From Erysipelotrichaceae bacterium (lineage in GTDB: Bacteria; Bacillota_I; Bacilli_A; RFN20; CAG-449): a stretch of 64,000 nucleotides of DNA. The position numbers and the translations under genes were made by a program. The stretch is taken from NCBI GenBank assembly GCA_015059095.1, contig SVBA01000003.1:1-64000 (forward strand), given 5' to 3'. Under the pieces are notes generated by a model that worked only from the letters and a program-made list of their open reading frames with translations, did no database searches and had not been told where the DNA came from. Position 1 is the stretch's first letter; the number at the start of each line of letters is the position of its first letter. Below are positions 52,354 to 61,244 of the stretch, one piece after another.

Positions 52354-53506
52354 ATACAATACTTTTTATAATATTGTTAATCCATAATTTGAATAAATTC
52401 ATTTTTTCAACTTTTTCTTTAATAATTAAATCATAATGTAAATAACAATTTTCACTTATTTCTACAACAAGTTTTCCAACAATATCATTTTCCTTTAAAG
52501 GTAACTTATTATCTAATAATTCAATTCGATAATTAAAGTCCTTAATATCTTCATTTTCTAGATGAACTATATCAACATTTTCATTCAAATACAAATCAAC
52601 TTCTTTCCCCATTGAATTTTCAAAAATATACTTTGATAAAATATCATCTTTAGAAAATAATCGATCTACTTTTAATTTTGAAAAGGCATAATTTACTAAT
52701 TTAATAGTATCTTGACTTCTTTCTTGTATCGACTTCTCATTCATAACTACACTAATAACTCTAATACCGTTTCTTTTAACAGTTGAAGCTAGATTATATC
52801 CAGCTTTAGAAGTATATCCAGTTTTTAAACCATCCATCCCATCACAATGCTTTAATAATTTGTTCGTATTAACTAACCAAAACTCTTCATTTCTATTACC
52901 TTTAATATAATCTTCAGTTAATGAAGAATACTCTAATACCTCTTGATAATCTAACACTAATCTCCTAGCAATTATTCCCATATCATACGGTGTTGTATAA
53001 TGATTTTCATCATCAAATCCTGTCGCATTAACAAAATTTGTATTCTCCATTTTTAATTCTTTTGCTTTTTTATTCATCTTATCCACAAATGCCTCATTGC
53101 TGCCAAAAAGATGTTCTCCTAAGCAAACTATCGCATCATTAGCAGAATTGATTGCTACAGCCTTAAAAAGGTCATTTACTGACATTTGTTCACCTTCTTC
53201 TAGAAAGATTTGAGTTCCACCCATACTAGAAGCAAAACTAGAACAAGTTACCATATCTTCAAAAGATAATTTGTTATTATTGATTGCCTCTAAAACTAAA
53301 TACATCCCCATCATTTTTGTCATAGATGCAGGATAAGCTTTACTATGTTCATTACTTGCATAAAGAATTCTTCCAGTAGTCACTTCCATTACTAAACTCT
53401 TATCTCCATTTAAAGATAATGTTTCTTCTGCTGATACTTTACTATATTTAAATAAACTTATGATATTACAAAATAAAATCATTAATAAAATCAGTATTTT
53501 TTTCAT
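52352..53506 (-). CDS. dacF: D-alanyl-D-alanine carboxypeptidase, DacF type
   Basis: 384 residues with an N-terminal signal peptide (hydrophobic helix to about residue 22). Penicillin-binding motifs SMTK (about 63), SAN (about 125) and KTG (about 220) are all seen. Trims peptidoglycan side chains; the position just upstream of spoIIAA matches Bacillus dacF, expressed in the forespore to control cortex crosslinking. Confidence 0.93.
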   Translation of the reverse strand: MKKILILLMILFCNIISLFKYSKVSAEETLSLNGDKSLVMEVTTGRILYASNEHSKAYPASMTKMMGMYLVLEAINNNKLSFEDMVTCSSFASSMGGTQIFLEEGEQMSVNDLFKAVAINSANDAIVCLGEHLFGSNEAFVDKMNKKAKELKMENTNFVNATGFDDENHYTTPYDMGIIARRLVLDYQEVLEYSSLTEDYIKGNRNEEFWLVNTNKLLKHCDGMDGLKTGYTSKAGYNLASTVKRNGIRVISVVMNEKSIQERSQDTIKLVNYAFSKLKVDRLFSKDDILSKYIFENSMGKEVDLYLNENVDIVHLENEDIKDFNYRIELLDNKLPLKENDIVGKLVVEISENCYLHYDLIIKEKVEKMNLFKLWINNIIKSIV

Positions 53507-53555
53507 TATTTAATCTCCTTATTTTAAAATATGAGATTTCTAATAATCATAGAAC

Positions 53556-53590
53556 AAAATAAAAGACCCATTTACTAAGTAAACAGGTCT
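53556..53590 (-). terminator. Terminator of the RDD-family gene
   Basis: Twelve-bp stem with two G-T pairs (53564-53575 with 53579-53590), then TTTT on the minus strand. Confidence 0.6.
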
Positions 53591-53596
53591 AAATTA

Positions 53597-54550
53597 CTAT
53601 TTTTTATTACCATTAATAGAATTTAATACTTGGAATGGATCTACTCTTGATTTTAAAATAACCATACTTTGAGAGGCATAATCATGAGGACCTATATTAT
53701 TCTTAGTAATACATATCATCGCGACAGAAATAATAATTGTTAATGGTACAAAATAATCATATTGTAAATAAAGCATTAAAGGCATACAGTAATTAAATAA
53801 GAATAAAATTAAATATCTTACAATAATTTGCCATCTTTTAATAGTTGAAATATCTCTAACATCTACAATACAAATACGATGAATTATTTGAGAAGGTGTT
53901 TCACCTTCTTTTCTAATAAGTGGAATTACTAAATAAATAATTGAAGTTCCAACAAACAAAGAAAGAACAAAAGAAATAACTACAAGCGATTCAACTTTAT
54001 TTACTTTAGAATAGTAATCAGGATTAGAAGAAAAGAAATTCAATGCATCTTGATATTCATCCTCATAAAATGCTTTTAAATCTTCTTCTTTTGCATCTAA
54101 CTTCTCAACATATTGATTATTATCTAGAACAAAACACTTATTATTTTGTTTTTCATTATTGTACTTATCGATCATATTCTTACTTGAAGCATATTGATCA
54201 TTAGTATAATAATCAATAATTACTTTATCCATTTGTTTATAATCATCATATTCAACATAATTATTATTTTCATCTAAATAATATAATCCAGATTCTTCAT
54301 ACATAGTATGAATGTTATCTATTAAAGTATTATATCCAGCTTTTTCAGAAAACAAATTAACTAAAGCAATTTCAACTCCTACAGAAATAATTAAAACAAA
54401 GAAAATATCTAATAAACCTGCCCAAATACGCTTTAATAGTGATGGTTTTGCTAGTTTATTAACCTTTTCTCTATGTTTGTCTTTTTCCATTTTTTGCATC
54501 TCTATTTCCATTTGTTCAACTAGAGACATTTCTTTCATTTTTTTACTCAT
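53597..54550 (-). CDS. RDD-family membrane protein
   Basis: 317 residues. A charged N-terminus with a predicted coiled coil, a first helix in the RDD pattern (LLKRIWAGLLDIFFVLIIS), a long Asn/Tyr/Asp-rich loop (about 70-185), then three or four helices with RKEGETPSQIIHRICIVDVR. RDD proteins are membrane proteins of unclear role, some linked to ion exchange. The unusually long acidic loop should face outward. Unlinked to the flanking ABC and spo genes by terminators on both sides. Confidence 0.75.
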   Translation of the reverse strand: MSKKMKEMSLVEQMEIEMQKMEKDKHREKVNKLAKPSLLKRIWAGLLDIFFVLIISVGVEIALVNLFSEKAGYNTLIDNIHTMYEESGLYYLDENNNYVEYDDYKQMDKVIIDYYTNDQYASSKNMIDKYNNEKQNNKCFVLDNNQYVEKLDAKEEDLKAFYEDEYQDALNFFSSNPDYYSKVNKVESLVVISFVLSLFVGTSIIYLVIPLIRKEGETPSQIIHRICIVDVRDISTIKRWQIIVRYLILFLFNYCMPLMLYLQYDYFVPLTIIISVAMICITKNNIGPHDYASQSMVILKSRVDPFQVLNSINGNKK

Positions 54551-54565
54551 AATTTGTTCTCCTAA

Positions 54566-54593
54566 TAAAGAAATAGGCTGATGACCAGCCTAT
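54566..54593 (-). terminator. Terminator of the ABC transporter operon
   Basis: Eight-bp stem ATAGGCTG/CAGCCTAT, 5-nt loop, T-rich tail on the minus strand. Confidence 0.7.
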
Positions 54594-54600
54594 CTTTAAA

Positions 54601-55716
54601 TTATTTAATGACTTGTACTGAACCTAATGTAACTTGATTTTTTGTAGTAGCATCAAATAAAACAATACCATTACCTACAATATCAAATGTAATTTTTTCA
54701 TCTACATCATAATCGATAGATCCAAATACTACTGAAGATAAAATTTCTTCTCCTATTTTAATCTTAACAGTAGTTTCCATACCTGCTGGTAAAGTCGAAT
54801 ATGCTAAACCATGAATTGCTCCACCTTCTTTAATTGGTAAGAATTCAGGTCTAATACCAATAACAACTTTTTCATCAGTTAAAGAAATATCTTTTTCTCC
54901 AGTATATTTAACTCTAATTCCTAAGAATTCTAATTCGCATTCTTTACCATTGACTTTAGAAGCTGTAGCTTCAATAAAGTTCATAGTAGGATTTCCTACG
55001 AAATCAGCGACGAATAAGTTATTAGGACGGTTATAAACATATAATGGTGGATCATATTGTTGTAAGATACCTTTGTCAATTAAGCAAACTCTAGTTGCTA
55101 AAGTCATAGCTTCTAATTGGTCATGAGTAACATAAACAAATGTAGAGTTAGTGTCAGAATGAAGACGTTTTAATTCAGTTCTCATTTCACCACGTAACTT
55201 AGCATCTAAGTTCGATAATGGTTCATCCATGAATAAAACCTTTGGTTCTGGTGCTAAAGTTCTTGCAATCGCAACACGTTGTTGTTGACCACCAGATAAT
55301 TCTGCTGGATAACGATCTTTAAATTCTTCGATTTTTAACATTTTCATGACTTCGACAACTCTAGCTTGAATTTTATCTCTCGGCCATTTTAAGTTTTCAA
55401 GACCAAATGAAATATTTTTCCAAACTGTCATATGTGGCCATAAAGCATAGTTTTGGAATAAGAAACCAACATCACGTTTAGCAGGTGAAACATTAATTCC
55501 TGATTCTGAATCAAACACTACTTGGTCACCAATAATAATTTTTCCTTCAGTTGGAGTTTCTAAGCCAGCGATCATTCTTAAAGTTGTTGTTTTACCACAT
55601 CCTGATGGACCTAATAAAGTAACAAATTCACGATCTTCAATAACCATATTTAAATGGTCAACTGCCACGAAATTACCCCAACGTTTAGAAACGTTAATTA
55701 ATTCAATTCTTGGCAT
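54601..55716 (-). CDS. ABC transporter ATPase (FbpC/UgpC/PotA type)
   Basis: 371 residues from ATG at 55716 (GGAGG 8 bp upstream). Walker A GPSGCGKTT, signature LSGGQQQRVAIARTLA, Walker B VLFMDEP and D-loop LSNLDAKL, then a TOBE/OB-fold regulatory domain from about 240. It powers the fused permease encoded just upstream. The family includes iron(III), spermidine and sugar or sugar-phosphate importers; the sequence alone does not tell which. Confidence 0.93.
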   Translation of the reverse strand: MPRIELINVSKRWGNFVAVDHLNMVIEDREFVTLLGPSGCGKTTTLRMIAGLETPTEGKIIIGDQVVFDSESGINVSPAKRDVGFLFQNYALWPHMTVWKNISFGLENLKWPRDKIQARVVEVMKMLKIEEFKDRYPAELSGGQQQRVAIARTLAPEPKVLFMDEPLSNLDAKLRGEMRTELKRLHSDTNSTFVYVTHDQLEAMTLATRVCLIDKGILQQYDPPLYVYNRPNNLFVADFVGNPTMNFIEATASKVNGKECELEFLGIRVKYTGEKDISLTDEKVVIGIRPEFLPIKEGGAIHGLAYSTLPAGMETTVKIKIGEEILSSVVFGSIDYDVDEKITFDIVGNGIVLFDATTKNQVTLGSVQVIK

Positions 55717-55720
55717 ATAA

Positions 55721-57598
55721 TTATCCTCCGATTCCTTTGTCAATAGATGCGCCTGTTAAAGCGTTGACTAATAAGTTAGCTCCAATTACAAATACAACGA
55801 TTAATAAGTTAATTGCATTACTAATTTGTCCTAAACCATAAGTGTCATAGAATTGCAATGTATTAGTAATTAAAGAGAAATTGTCTGTTAATAATGTAAA
55901 TAGTGTTAATTCACGCATACATGATATGAATGGTAGTAAATAACCACTAATAAAGCTTGATTTTTGAATTGGGAATAAGATCTTAGTCATACGTTTTCCC
56001 CATGGACATCCAGTAATAATTGCAGCTTCTTCAATTTCACCAGATAATTGTAGCATTGCGTTTGTTCCACTTCTTGAAGCGAAAGGTAAGAATTTAATAC
56101 TACCTGCAATGATACAAATTGCAATTGCAGACCATTGATTATTTGTATTAGCAACATTTAACCAGTTAAATTGTGGCATTGTAATTAATGCAAAGAATAC
56201 CGCACCAAAGCTTAATGCTGGGATTAAATATGGTAAGAATGCTAAACTTGAAACAAAGTTAGCTAATTTACCACGTCTATTTTTACTTACTGCGTAACCA
56301 ATTAAAATACCGAATGTACCTGCGAATAGTGCAACTACTGTCGAAACAAGAATACTTCTACCAAAAGCATTCCAAATTGTAAAGTTATGTAATACACCTT
56401 GAGAAGATTGTAATTGTGATGTAATACGAACATCTAAGTCTTCTGTAGTAGTCCAATATTTTAATGTTAAGGTTGATAAGTCACCAGATTTTGCACACAA
56501 ACTTTCTAGTACGAAAGTAACTAATGGGAATACTGCAAAGAATCCAACAAATGCGATTAATAAAGCAGTAATAGGCCACTTAAATTTTCCTAAATTTGCT
56601 TTAGAAATTTGTCCTGATTTACCAGAAACAGTAGTAAAGTTTCTTCTACTCTTAGTAAACCAGTTATTAATTGTTAAGATTAACATACTGAACACAAGTA
56701 AGATAACAGCAATTACATAACCTTTACCCTTTTGACCAGTAGTTAACATTGATCTCATTGTGATTGAAATTGAGTTAAATGAACCATTTGCATTTAAGAA
56801 ATGTGGAACAGTATAACTTGAAATCGAACTTGCAAATACTAATAAGACTGTAGAAATTAAAGCTGGAGCAACAATAGGAAGAGTAATTCTTCTTAAAATT
56901 TTAAATCTTGAAGCTTTTAAAATTGTTGCAGCTTCTTCTAAGTTAGCATCCATATTTCTTAGAATACCACCGATTAAAATATAAGCAAATGGCATATAGT
57001 GGATACCAAGAACAAAAGCAGTAGGCCAGAATCCATATAATAAAGATTCTGGAACACAAATCCCAGTCATACTCTCTAATAAACCAACTTCATTGTAACA
57101 AGAGGTTATTTGTGAGTTTTTAAAGAAGTTTTCCCAGAACATCGCAATAGACCAAGAAGGCATAATGTATGGGAATACGAATACTGTAGAAATAAACTTT
57201 TTACAAGGCATGTTACTTCTTGTAATAAACCAAGCAATAACTCCACCACCCAGTACTGCAACTAAGCAAGCAATTAATGACATTAAGACTGATTTCCAAA
57301 GAGGATCCCAGAAGTTAGTTTGCGAAAAACCTTCTACTTCAGAATTGAACATTAATAATAACCAGTGCCCAAAAGTCAAATCACCTTTTTTTAAAGTTGT
57401 TTCTAATACTTCATTAATTTCTTTTGCTTCTCTTAATGAATGAATAGTAAATGCATCAAAAGCTAATATAATCAAAGGATAGATAACTGCAATTGATAAT
57501 ATTACCGCAAATACTACTAAAATAATATTTGCAGGATTAGAGAAAAAAGTCTTAAGATTTCTAAGTATTCTTTTAAAAGAAATATTTTTTAAAGTCAT
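55721..57598 (-). CDS. Fused double ABC transporter permease
   Basis: 625 residues with two copies of the binding-protein-dependent permease domain joined end to end, about twelve transmembrane helices. Each half carries the EAA loop: NLEEAATILKASRFKILRRITLPIV and EIEEAAIITGCPWGKRMTKILFPI (in parts). This two-in-one layout is the FbpB/ThiP/AfuB type. The substrate is unknown; iron is the usual automatic label, but neighbouring aldolases and a cre box favour a sugar phosphate (inference). Confidence 0.9.
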   Translation of the reverse strand: MTLKNISFKRILRNLKTFFSNPANIILVVFAVILSIAVIYPLIILAFDAFTIHSLREAKEINEVLETTLKKGDLTFGHWLLLMFNSEVEGFSQTNFWDPLWKSVLMSLIACLVAVLGGGVIAWFITRSNMPCKKFISTVFVFPYIMPSWSIAMFWENFFKNSQITSCYNEVGLLESMTGICVPESLLYGFWPTAFVLGIHYMPFAYILIGGILRNMDANLEEAATILKASRFKILRRITLPIVAPALISTVLLVFASSISSYTVPHFLNANGSFNSISITMRSMLTTGQKGKGYVIAVILLVFSMLILTINNWFTKSRRNFTTVSGKSGQISKANLGKFKWPITALLIAFVGFFAVFPLVTFVLESLCAKSGDLSTLTLKYWTTTEDLDVRITSQLQSSQGVLHNFTIWNAFGRSILVSTVVALFAGTFGILIGYAVSKNRRGKLANFVSSLAFLPYLIPALSFGAVFFALITMPQFNWLNVANTNNQWSAIAICIIAGSIKFLPFASRSGTNAMLQLSGEIEEAAIITGCPWGKRMTKILFPIQKSSFISGYLLPFISCMRELTLFTLLTDNFSLITNTLQFYDTYGLGQISNAINLLIVVFVIGANLLVNALTGASIDKGIGG

Positions 57599-57616
57599 AA
57601 TTTTCTCCTAGATTTT

Positions 57617-57642
57617 GAAAGAAGGAGATTTCTCTCCTTCTT
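57617..57642 (-). other. Intercistronic hairpin between binding-protein and permease genes
   Basis: Ten-bp perfect stem AAGAAGGAGA/TCTCCTTCTT with a 4-nt loop but only a short T-run. Typical of partial termination or mRNA protection that gives more binding protein than permease. Confidence 0.6.
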
Positions 57643-57668
57643 AATTAAATATAGCTATTAGTAATTAA

Positions 57669-59024
57669 TTATTTCATTACTTCAGCTTTACTACTGTTAA
57701 CCCAAGTTAAGATTGTGTTAACTTGACCAGTTTTAACTTTTGCTAAGTAAGCATAATCTTCAATAATAGATTTTTCCATCCATTGATCTTTAGTTAAATC
57801 ATTGTCATTAACGCCTACTGTTGTAGAAGCACATGGATAGTAATAACCATACATATTAGATTTTTCGCCAGCTTTGTTTGGAGTTGATTTGTTATAACAC
57901 ATAGCTTCATAACATTCTGGAAGTAATAAGTGACGAGCATATAAACATGCTGTATATGGATGTTTAGCGTTGTTAACGATTTGGCTATACATTGTGTACA
58001 TGAATCCGTTGAAACCTTCGATTTCTAAGTTCCAATCAACAAGTGACATTACAGTTGTATCATCTACATTATCACCATCTGAGTCATAAGGATAACCAGC
58101 AGCGTCTTTCATTTTTGCAAATGCACCATAGAATACTGTATCTTTAGCATTAACGATAGTTTTCTTCATAGAGTCACCATCTGATTTATGCCATGTAGTA
58201 ACATTATCAACCATTTCTTTAACTAATTGTTCACCAACAGTTGCATAATCATCACTTGCTTGCCAATCTTTACCATAATATTTTTTGTAAGCTTCAAGAA
58301 TTCTTGGAGCATTTTCTTCAGCTTGTAAGCATAATAAGAATGACATATTGATTTGTTCAGTAACTGGAGATTGGAATGAGAATTTTGAAATATGTCCTTC
58401 ATCTTCTGCACTACCAGCTAATTGCCAGATATTCTTTAATTCTGGTCCTGTATAATCTTTATGATGATAGAAAATTTTGTTGAAGTGGATACCTTTTAAT
58501 GGATATGTATCTTCTTCAGCTAAACCTAATGAAGCATAGTCAGATGGTACATAGTTATGAGTAATACCTGATTCTAAGTAGTCTGCTAAACCTCTAGCGT
58601 CTTGTACTAATGCAAAGTCAGCAAAGTAAGATTCGTCTGCTGATTCTAATGCTGTTAATAAAGCATAGTCTTTATAACCATTGTTAACGAAAGTATTAAC
58701 TTTTAATTCTGGATTTGCTTCTGCTTCTGCTTCAGAAACTACCCAATCATAAGCTTCACAGAATTGAGTTAAAGCTTTTGCTAAAGTTGAAGTTAAACCA
58801 ACAACTTTGAAAGTATCATTTGATGCTTCCATTTCAGCTTTAGAAGCAGCTTTTAATTCTTCTAAAGTCATGTCAGATGCTTTTGCAACTGCTAATGCAG
58901 TACCTTCTAGTCCAGCATATTTATCATCTGGTCCTGGTTCAGATGAAGATCCTGGATTGCCACAGCCAATAGCGCCAACCAACGTAGCAGCCATTAATAA
59001 TGTGACTAATAAATTCTTTTTCAT
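57669..59024 (-). CDS. ABC transporter substrate-binding lipoprotein
   Basis: 451 residues. Signal peptide with a lipobox and Cys at about residue 21 (LVGAIGCGN), then a Ser/Pro/Gly linker and an extracellular binding domain of the class that pairs with FbpB-type permeases (family extracellular solute-binding protein). No strong motif reveals the ligand. First gene of the transporter operon, with a long ~100-nt leader and a cre-like box in the promoter spacer. Confidence 0.87.
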   Translation of the reverse strand: MKKNLLVTLLMAATLVGAIGCGNPGSSSEPGPDDKYAGLEGTALAVAKASDMTLEELKAASKAEMEASNDTFKVVGLTSTLAKALTQFCEAYDWVVSEAEAEANPELKVNTFVNNGYKDYALLTALESADESYFADFALVQDARGLADYLESGITHNYVPSDYASLGLAEEDTYPLKGIHFNKIFYHHKDYTGPELKNIWQLAGSAEDEGHISKFSFQSPVTEQINMSFLLCLQAEENAPRILEAYKKYYGKDWQASDDYATVGEQLVKEMVDNVTTWHKSDGDSMKKTIVNAKDTVFYGAFAKMKDAAGYPYDSDGDNVDDTTVMSLVDWNLEIEGFNGFMYTMYSQIVNNAKHPYTACLYARHLLLPECYEAMCYNKSTPNKAGEKSNMYGYYYPCASTTVGVNDNDLTKDQWMEKSIIEDYAYLAKVKTGQVNTILTWVNSSKAEVMK

Positions 59025-59128
59025 AAATTATTTATCCTCCTTTTATGAAATTTTGAAAATAAATTAAGTGGGCATTTTTATTATCTTTGCCCGATTGAAT
59101 TTAAACATTAATCCCTTTTCATACTAAT

Positions 59129-59157
59129 ATTTTAAATGTAAGCACTTACAAAATCAA
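59129..59157 (-). promoter_or_regulatory. Promoter of the ABC transporter operon
   Basis: Minus strand TTGATT, 17-bp spacer, TAAAAT. The spacer is filled by the cre-like box at 59137-59150. The leader to the ATG is about 100 nt and includes a small GGGCA/TGCCC hairpin. Confidence 0.6.
59137..59150. promoter_or_regulatory. cre-like operator within the ABC transporter promoter
   Basis: TGTAAGCACTTACA agrees with TGWAANCGNTNWCA at 13 of 14 positions (A for the central G). It fills most of the spacer, the classical site for CcpA repression. Confidence 0.6.
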
Positions 59158-59192
59158 TATTTTTTTCATTTTTCTTCAAAAGATATTCAAAA

Positions 59193-59214
59193 TTTGCAAT
59201 TTTTTTTCATTTTC
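59193..59214 (+). repeat. Regulatory motif copy 1 (21-22 bp)
   Basis: Begins TTTGCAA, then a T-run, ending TCATTTTC. Identical to copy 2 at 59256-59277, 63 bp away, and closely related to the site upstream of rpiR at 63040-63060. Confidence 0.6.
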
Positions 59215-59255
59215 TACTTAATATATAAACATAGTTTATATAAAGCTATTATGGT

Positions 59256-59277
59256 TTTGCAATTTTTTTTCATTTTC
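59256..59277 (+). repeat. Regulatory motif copy 2 (21-22 bp)
   Basis: Identical to copy 1. It lies just upstream of the aldolase promoter and is therefore well placed to control it. Confidence 0.6.
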
Positions 59278-59298
59278 CAAAATTGAGTTGAAAAAGTT

Positions 59299-59327
59299 TT
59301 GATTTTTTTATTTCCATATTGTAGAAT
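59299..59327 (+). promoter_or_regulatory. Promoter of the aldolase operon
   Basis: TTGATT, 17-bp spacer, TAGAAT, about 55 bp before the first start codon. A second TATAAT at 59345-59350 lacks a well-spaced -35. Confidence 0.5.
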
Positions 59328-59381
59328 AAAGTCGAATTTAAACATATAATCTCTATTTTCAAATAATGAAAGGAGATGGAA

Positions 59382-60284
59382 ATGCCATTAGTTAATACTA
59401 AAGAAATGTTCCTAGATGCTTATAATAATCACTATGCAGTAGGTGCTTTTAATGTTGATTCAATCGCAATGATTCAAGCCGTACTTCAAGCTGCAGAAAA
59501 CTGCTCTTCCCCTGTCATCATATCTTTATCTAAGGGTTCAAGAGAGTTTATGCATCCAGGTAACATAAAAGAACAAATATTAACTGTTTCTAAAGATATT
59601 ACTATTCCTTTTGCGATACATTTGGATCATGGTAAATCAATTGAATTATGTAAAGATTGTATTGATGAAGGTTTTACTTCTGTTATGATTGATGCTTCTA
59701 AGTATGATTTTGAAGAAAATATTCGAATAACCAAAGAAGTTGTTGATTATGCTCATGAAAGAAATGTAAGTGTTGAAGGAGAATTATCAATCTTAACTGG
59801 TGAAGAAGATTACCCTAGACTAATTGAAGAATTTGTCAAAAGAACAAATGTTGATAGCTTAGCAATTTCAATAGGAACAGGTCATGGAACAACTAAATTC
59901 AAAAAAGGAGAAATTCCAAAACTTAAGTTTCATATTTTAGAAGAACTTGAAAGAAGACTTCCATCATACCCTTTCGTTTTACATGGTTCTAGTAGTATCT
60001 TAAAGAAAGATATAGATATATTTAATGAATACGGAGGAGATATTAAAGATCCAATTGGAATCCCTGAAGATCTTTTAAGAAAAGCTAGTCATGGTCCAAT
60101 TTGCAAAATTAATATCGGTACAGATTTTAGAGTCGCTTATGTTGGAGCCTTAAGAAAGTCTCTTTCATTAATAAAAGATAAATATGAACCAAGAAATTTC
60201 TTGGTACCTGCTAAACAAGCAGCACAAGAATTAGTTGAATACAAATTAAAAAATGTATTTAACAGTGCATATAAGATTAAATAG
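59382..60284 (+). CDS. Class II aldolase paralogue 1 (shortened loop)
   Basis: 300 residues from the second ATG at 59382, which AGGAG precedes by 6 nt. FBA-type fold: HLDHG with a Zn-ligand His and catalytic Asp, VEGELS with the catalytic Glu, GTGHGTTKF and LHGSSS with the other Zn-ligand His residues. Relative to the next two copies it lacks about 15-17 residues after the catalytic Glu (the GIEDD...THPSD stretch). That and the changed loop suggest a different substrate or reduced activity. First of three tandem copies. Confidence 0.8.
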   Translation: MPLVNTKEMFLDAYNNHYAVGAFNVDSIAMIQAVLQAAENCSSPVIISLSKGSREFMHPGNIKEQILTVSKDITIPFAIHLDHGKSIELCKDCIDEGFTSVMIDASKYDFEENIRITKEVVDYAHERNVSVEGELSILTGEEDYPRLIEEFVKRTNVDSLAISIGTGHGTTKFKKGEIPKLKFHILEELERRLPSYPFVLHGSSSILKKDIDIFNEYGGDIKDPIGIPEDLLRKASHGPICKINIGTDFRVAYVGALRKSLSLIKDKYEPRNFLVPAKQAAQELVEYKLKNVFNSAYKIK

Positions 60285-60296
60285 GAGGAAATAAAT

Positions 60297-61232
60297 ATGC
60301 CAATTGTTACAACAAAAGAAATGTTTAAAAAAGCATATGAAAAAGGTTACGCTATCGGCGCATTTAATGTTGATAATGTCGACATTATGAAAGCAGTACT
60401 AAGAGCTGCTGAAAATAAAAAAGCTCCTGTAATTATCGCTATTTCAAGCGGAGCTCTAAAATTTATTGGAATTAACTATGTTCGTCAAGTTTTAGAATGT
60501 GCTATGAAAGAAATTACAGTTCCAGTAGCTTTACATTTGGATCACGGTAAAGAAGTTGAATTATGTAAACAATGTATCGACATCGGTTTTACTTCAGTAA
60601 TGATTGATGCTTCAAGTTATGATTTTGAAGAAAATATTAGAATGACTAAAGAAGTAGTTGAATATGCTCACGCTAGAGGTGTAGTAGTTGAAAGTGAATT
60701 AGGCGCTATTGCTGGTATTGAAGATGATGTAGTAGTTGATGATAAATATGGCAACTTCACTCACCCTTCTGATGTAGTTGAATTCGTATCTAGAACTGGT
60801 ATTGACTCACTTGCAATTGCAATTGGAACTGCTCATGGAGCATATAAATTTAAACCAGGTCAAAAACCGCAATTAAGATTTGATATTTTAGATGAAATTC
60901 AAGAAAAACTTCCAGGATTCCCTCTTGTTCTACATGGAGCAAGCTCTGTTCCTCAAGAATCATTAAAAATCCTTAATACATATGGAGGCAAAATGCCTGA
61001 AGCAATCGGTATTCCAGAAGCTATGTTAAGAGAAGCAGCATCAAAAGCAGTTTGTAAAATTAATGTAGGTACTGATTTAAGAGTTGCTTATGTTGGTGCA
61101 TTTAGAAAAGCATTACATGAAAACCCAGAAAAATTTGATGCTAGAGTATTCATTACTCCTGCAATGGATGCTATTACAAAACTTGTAGAAGATAAAATTG
61201 AAAATGTATTTGGTTCAGCAAACCAAGCTTAA
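60297..61232 (+). CDS. Class II fructose-bisphosphate aldolase paralogue 2
   Basis: 311 residues, full length. HLDHG, VESELGAIAGIEDD, GTAHGAYKFKPG, LHGASSVP and NVGTDLRVAYVG contain all Zn ligands and catalytic residues of the family (fructose-1,6-bisphosphate cleavage to DHAP and glyceraldehyde-3-phosphate). Where common class II enzymes read NIDSDLR, this one and copies 1 and 3 have NxG(T/S)D, so tagatose-bisphosphate or a related ketose phosphate remains possible. GGAGG precedes ATG. Confidence 0.85.
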   Translation: MPIVTTKEMFKKAYEKGYAIGAFNVDNVDIMKAVLRAAENKKAPVIIAISSGALKFIGINYVRQVLECAMKEITVPVALHLDHGKEVELCKQCIDIGFTSVMIDASSYDFEENIRMTKEVVEYAHARGVVVESELGAIAGIEDDVVVDDKYGNFTHPSDVVEFVSRTGIDSLAIAIGTAHGAYKFKPGQKPQLRFDILDEIQEKLPGFPLVLHGASSVPQESLKILNTYGGKMPEAIGIPEAMLREAASKAVCKINVGTDLRVAYVGAFRKALHENPEKFDARVFITPAMDAITKLVEDKIENVFGSANQA

Positions 61233-61244
61233 TAAGGAGATATT

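Noticed and set aside
54601..59024. Labelling the ABC transporter as an iron(III) importer
   Set aside because: The family resemblance is real, but a cre box, nearby aldolases and the absence of any iron-box-like palindrome in the promoter make iron doubtful. Left as substrate unknown.
59219..59250. Palindrome-like AT run (TATATAAAC...GTTTATATA)
   Set aside because: The sequence around 59222-59242 does form an inverted repeat, but such AT-rich repeats are expected by chance here and it has no clear link to a promoter. The 21-bp motif on either side is the stronger signal.
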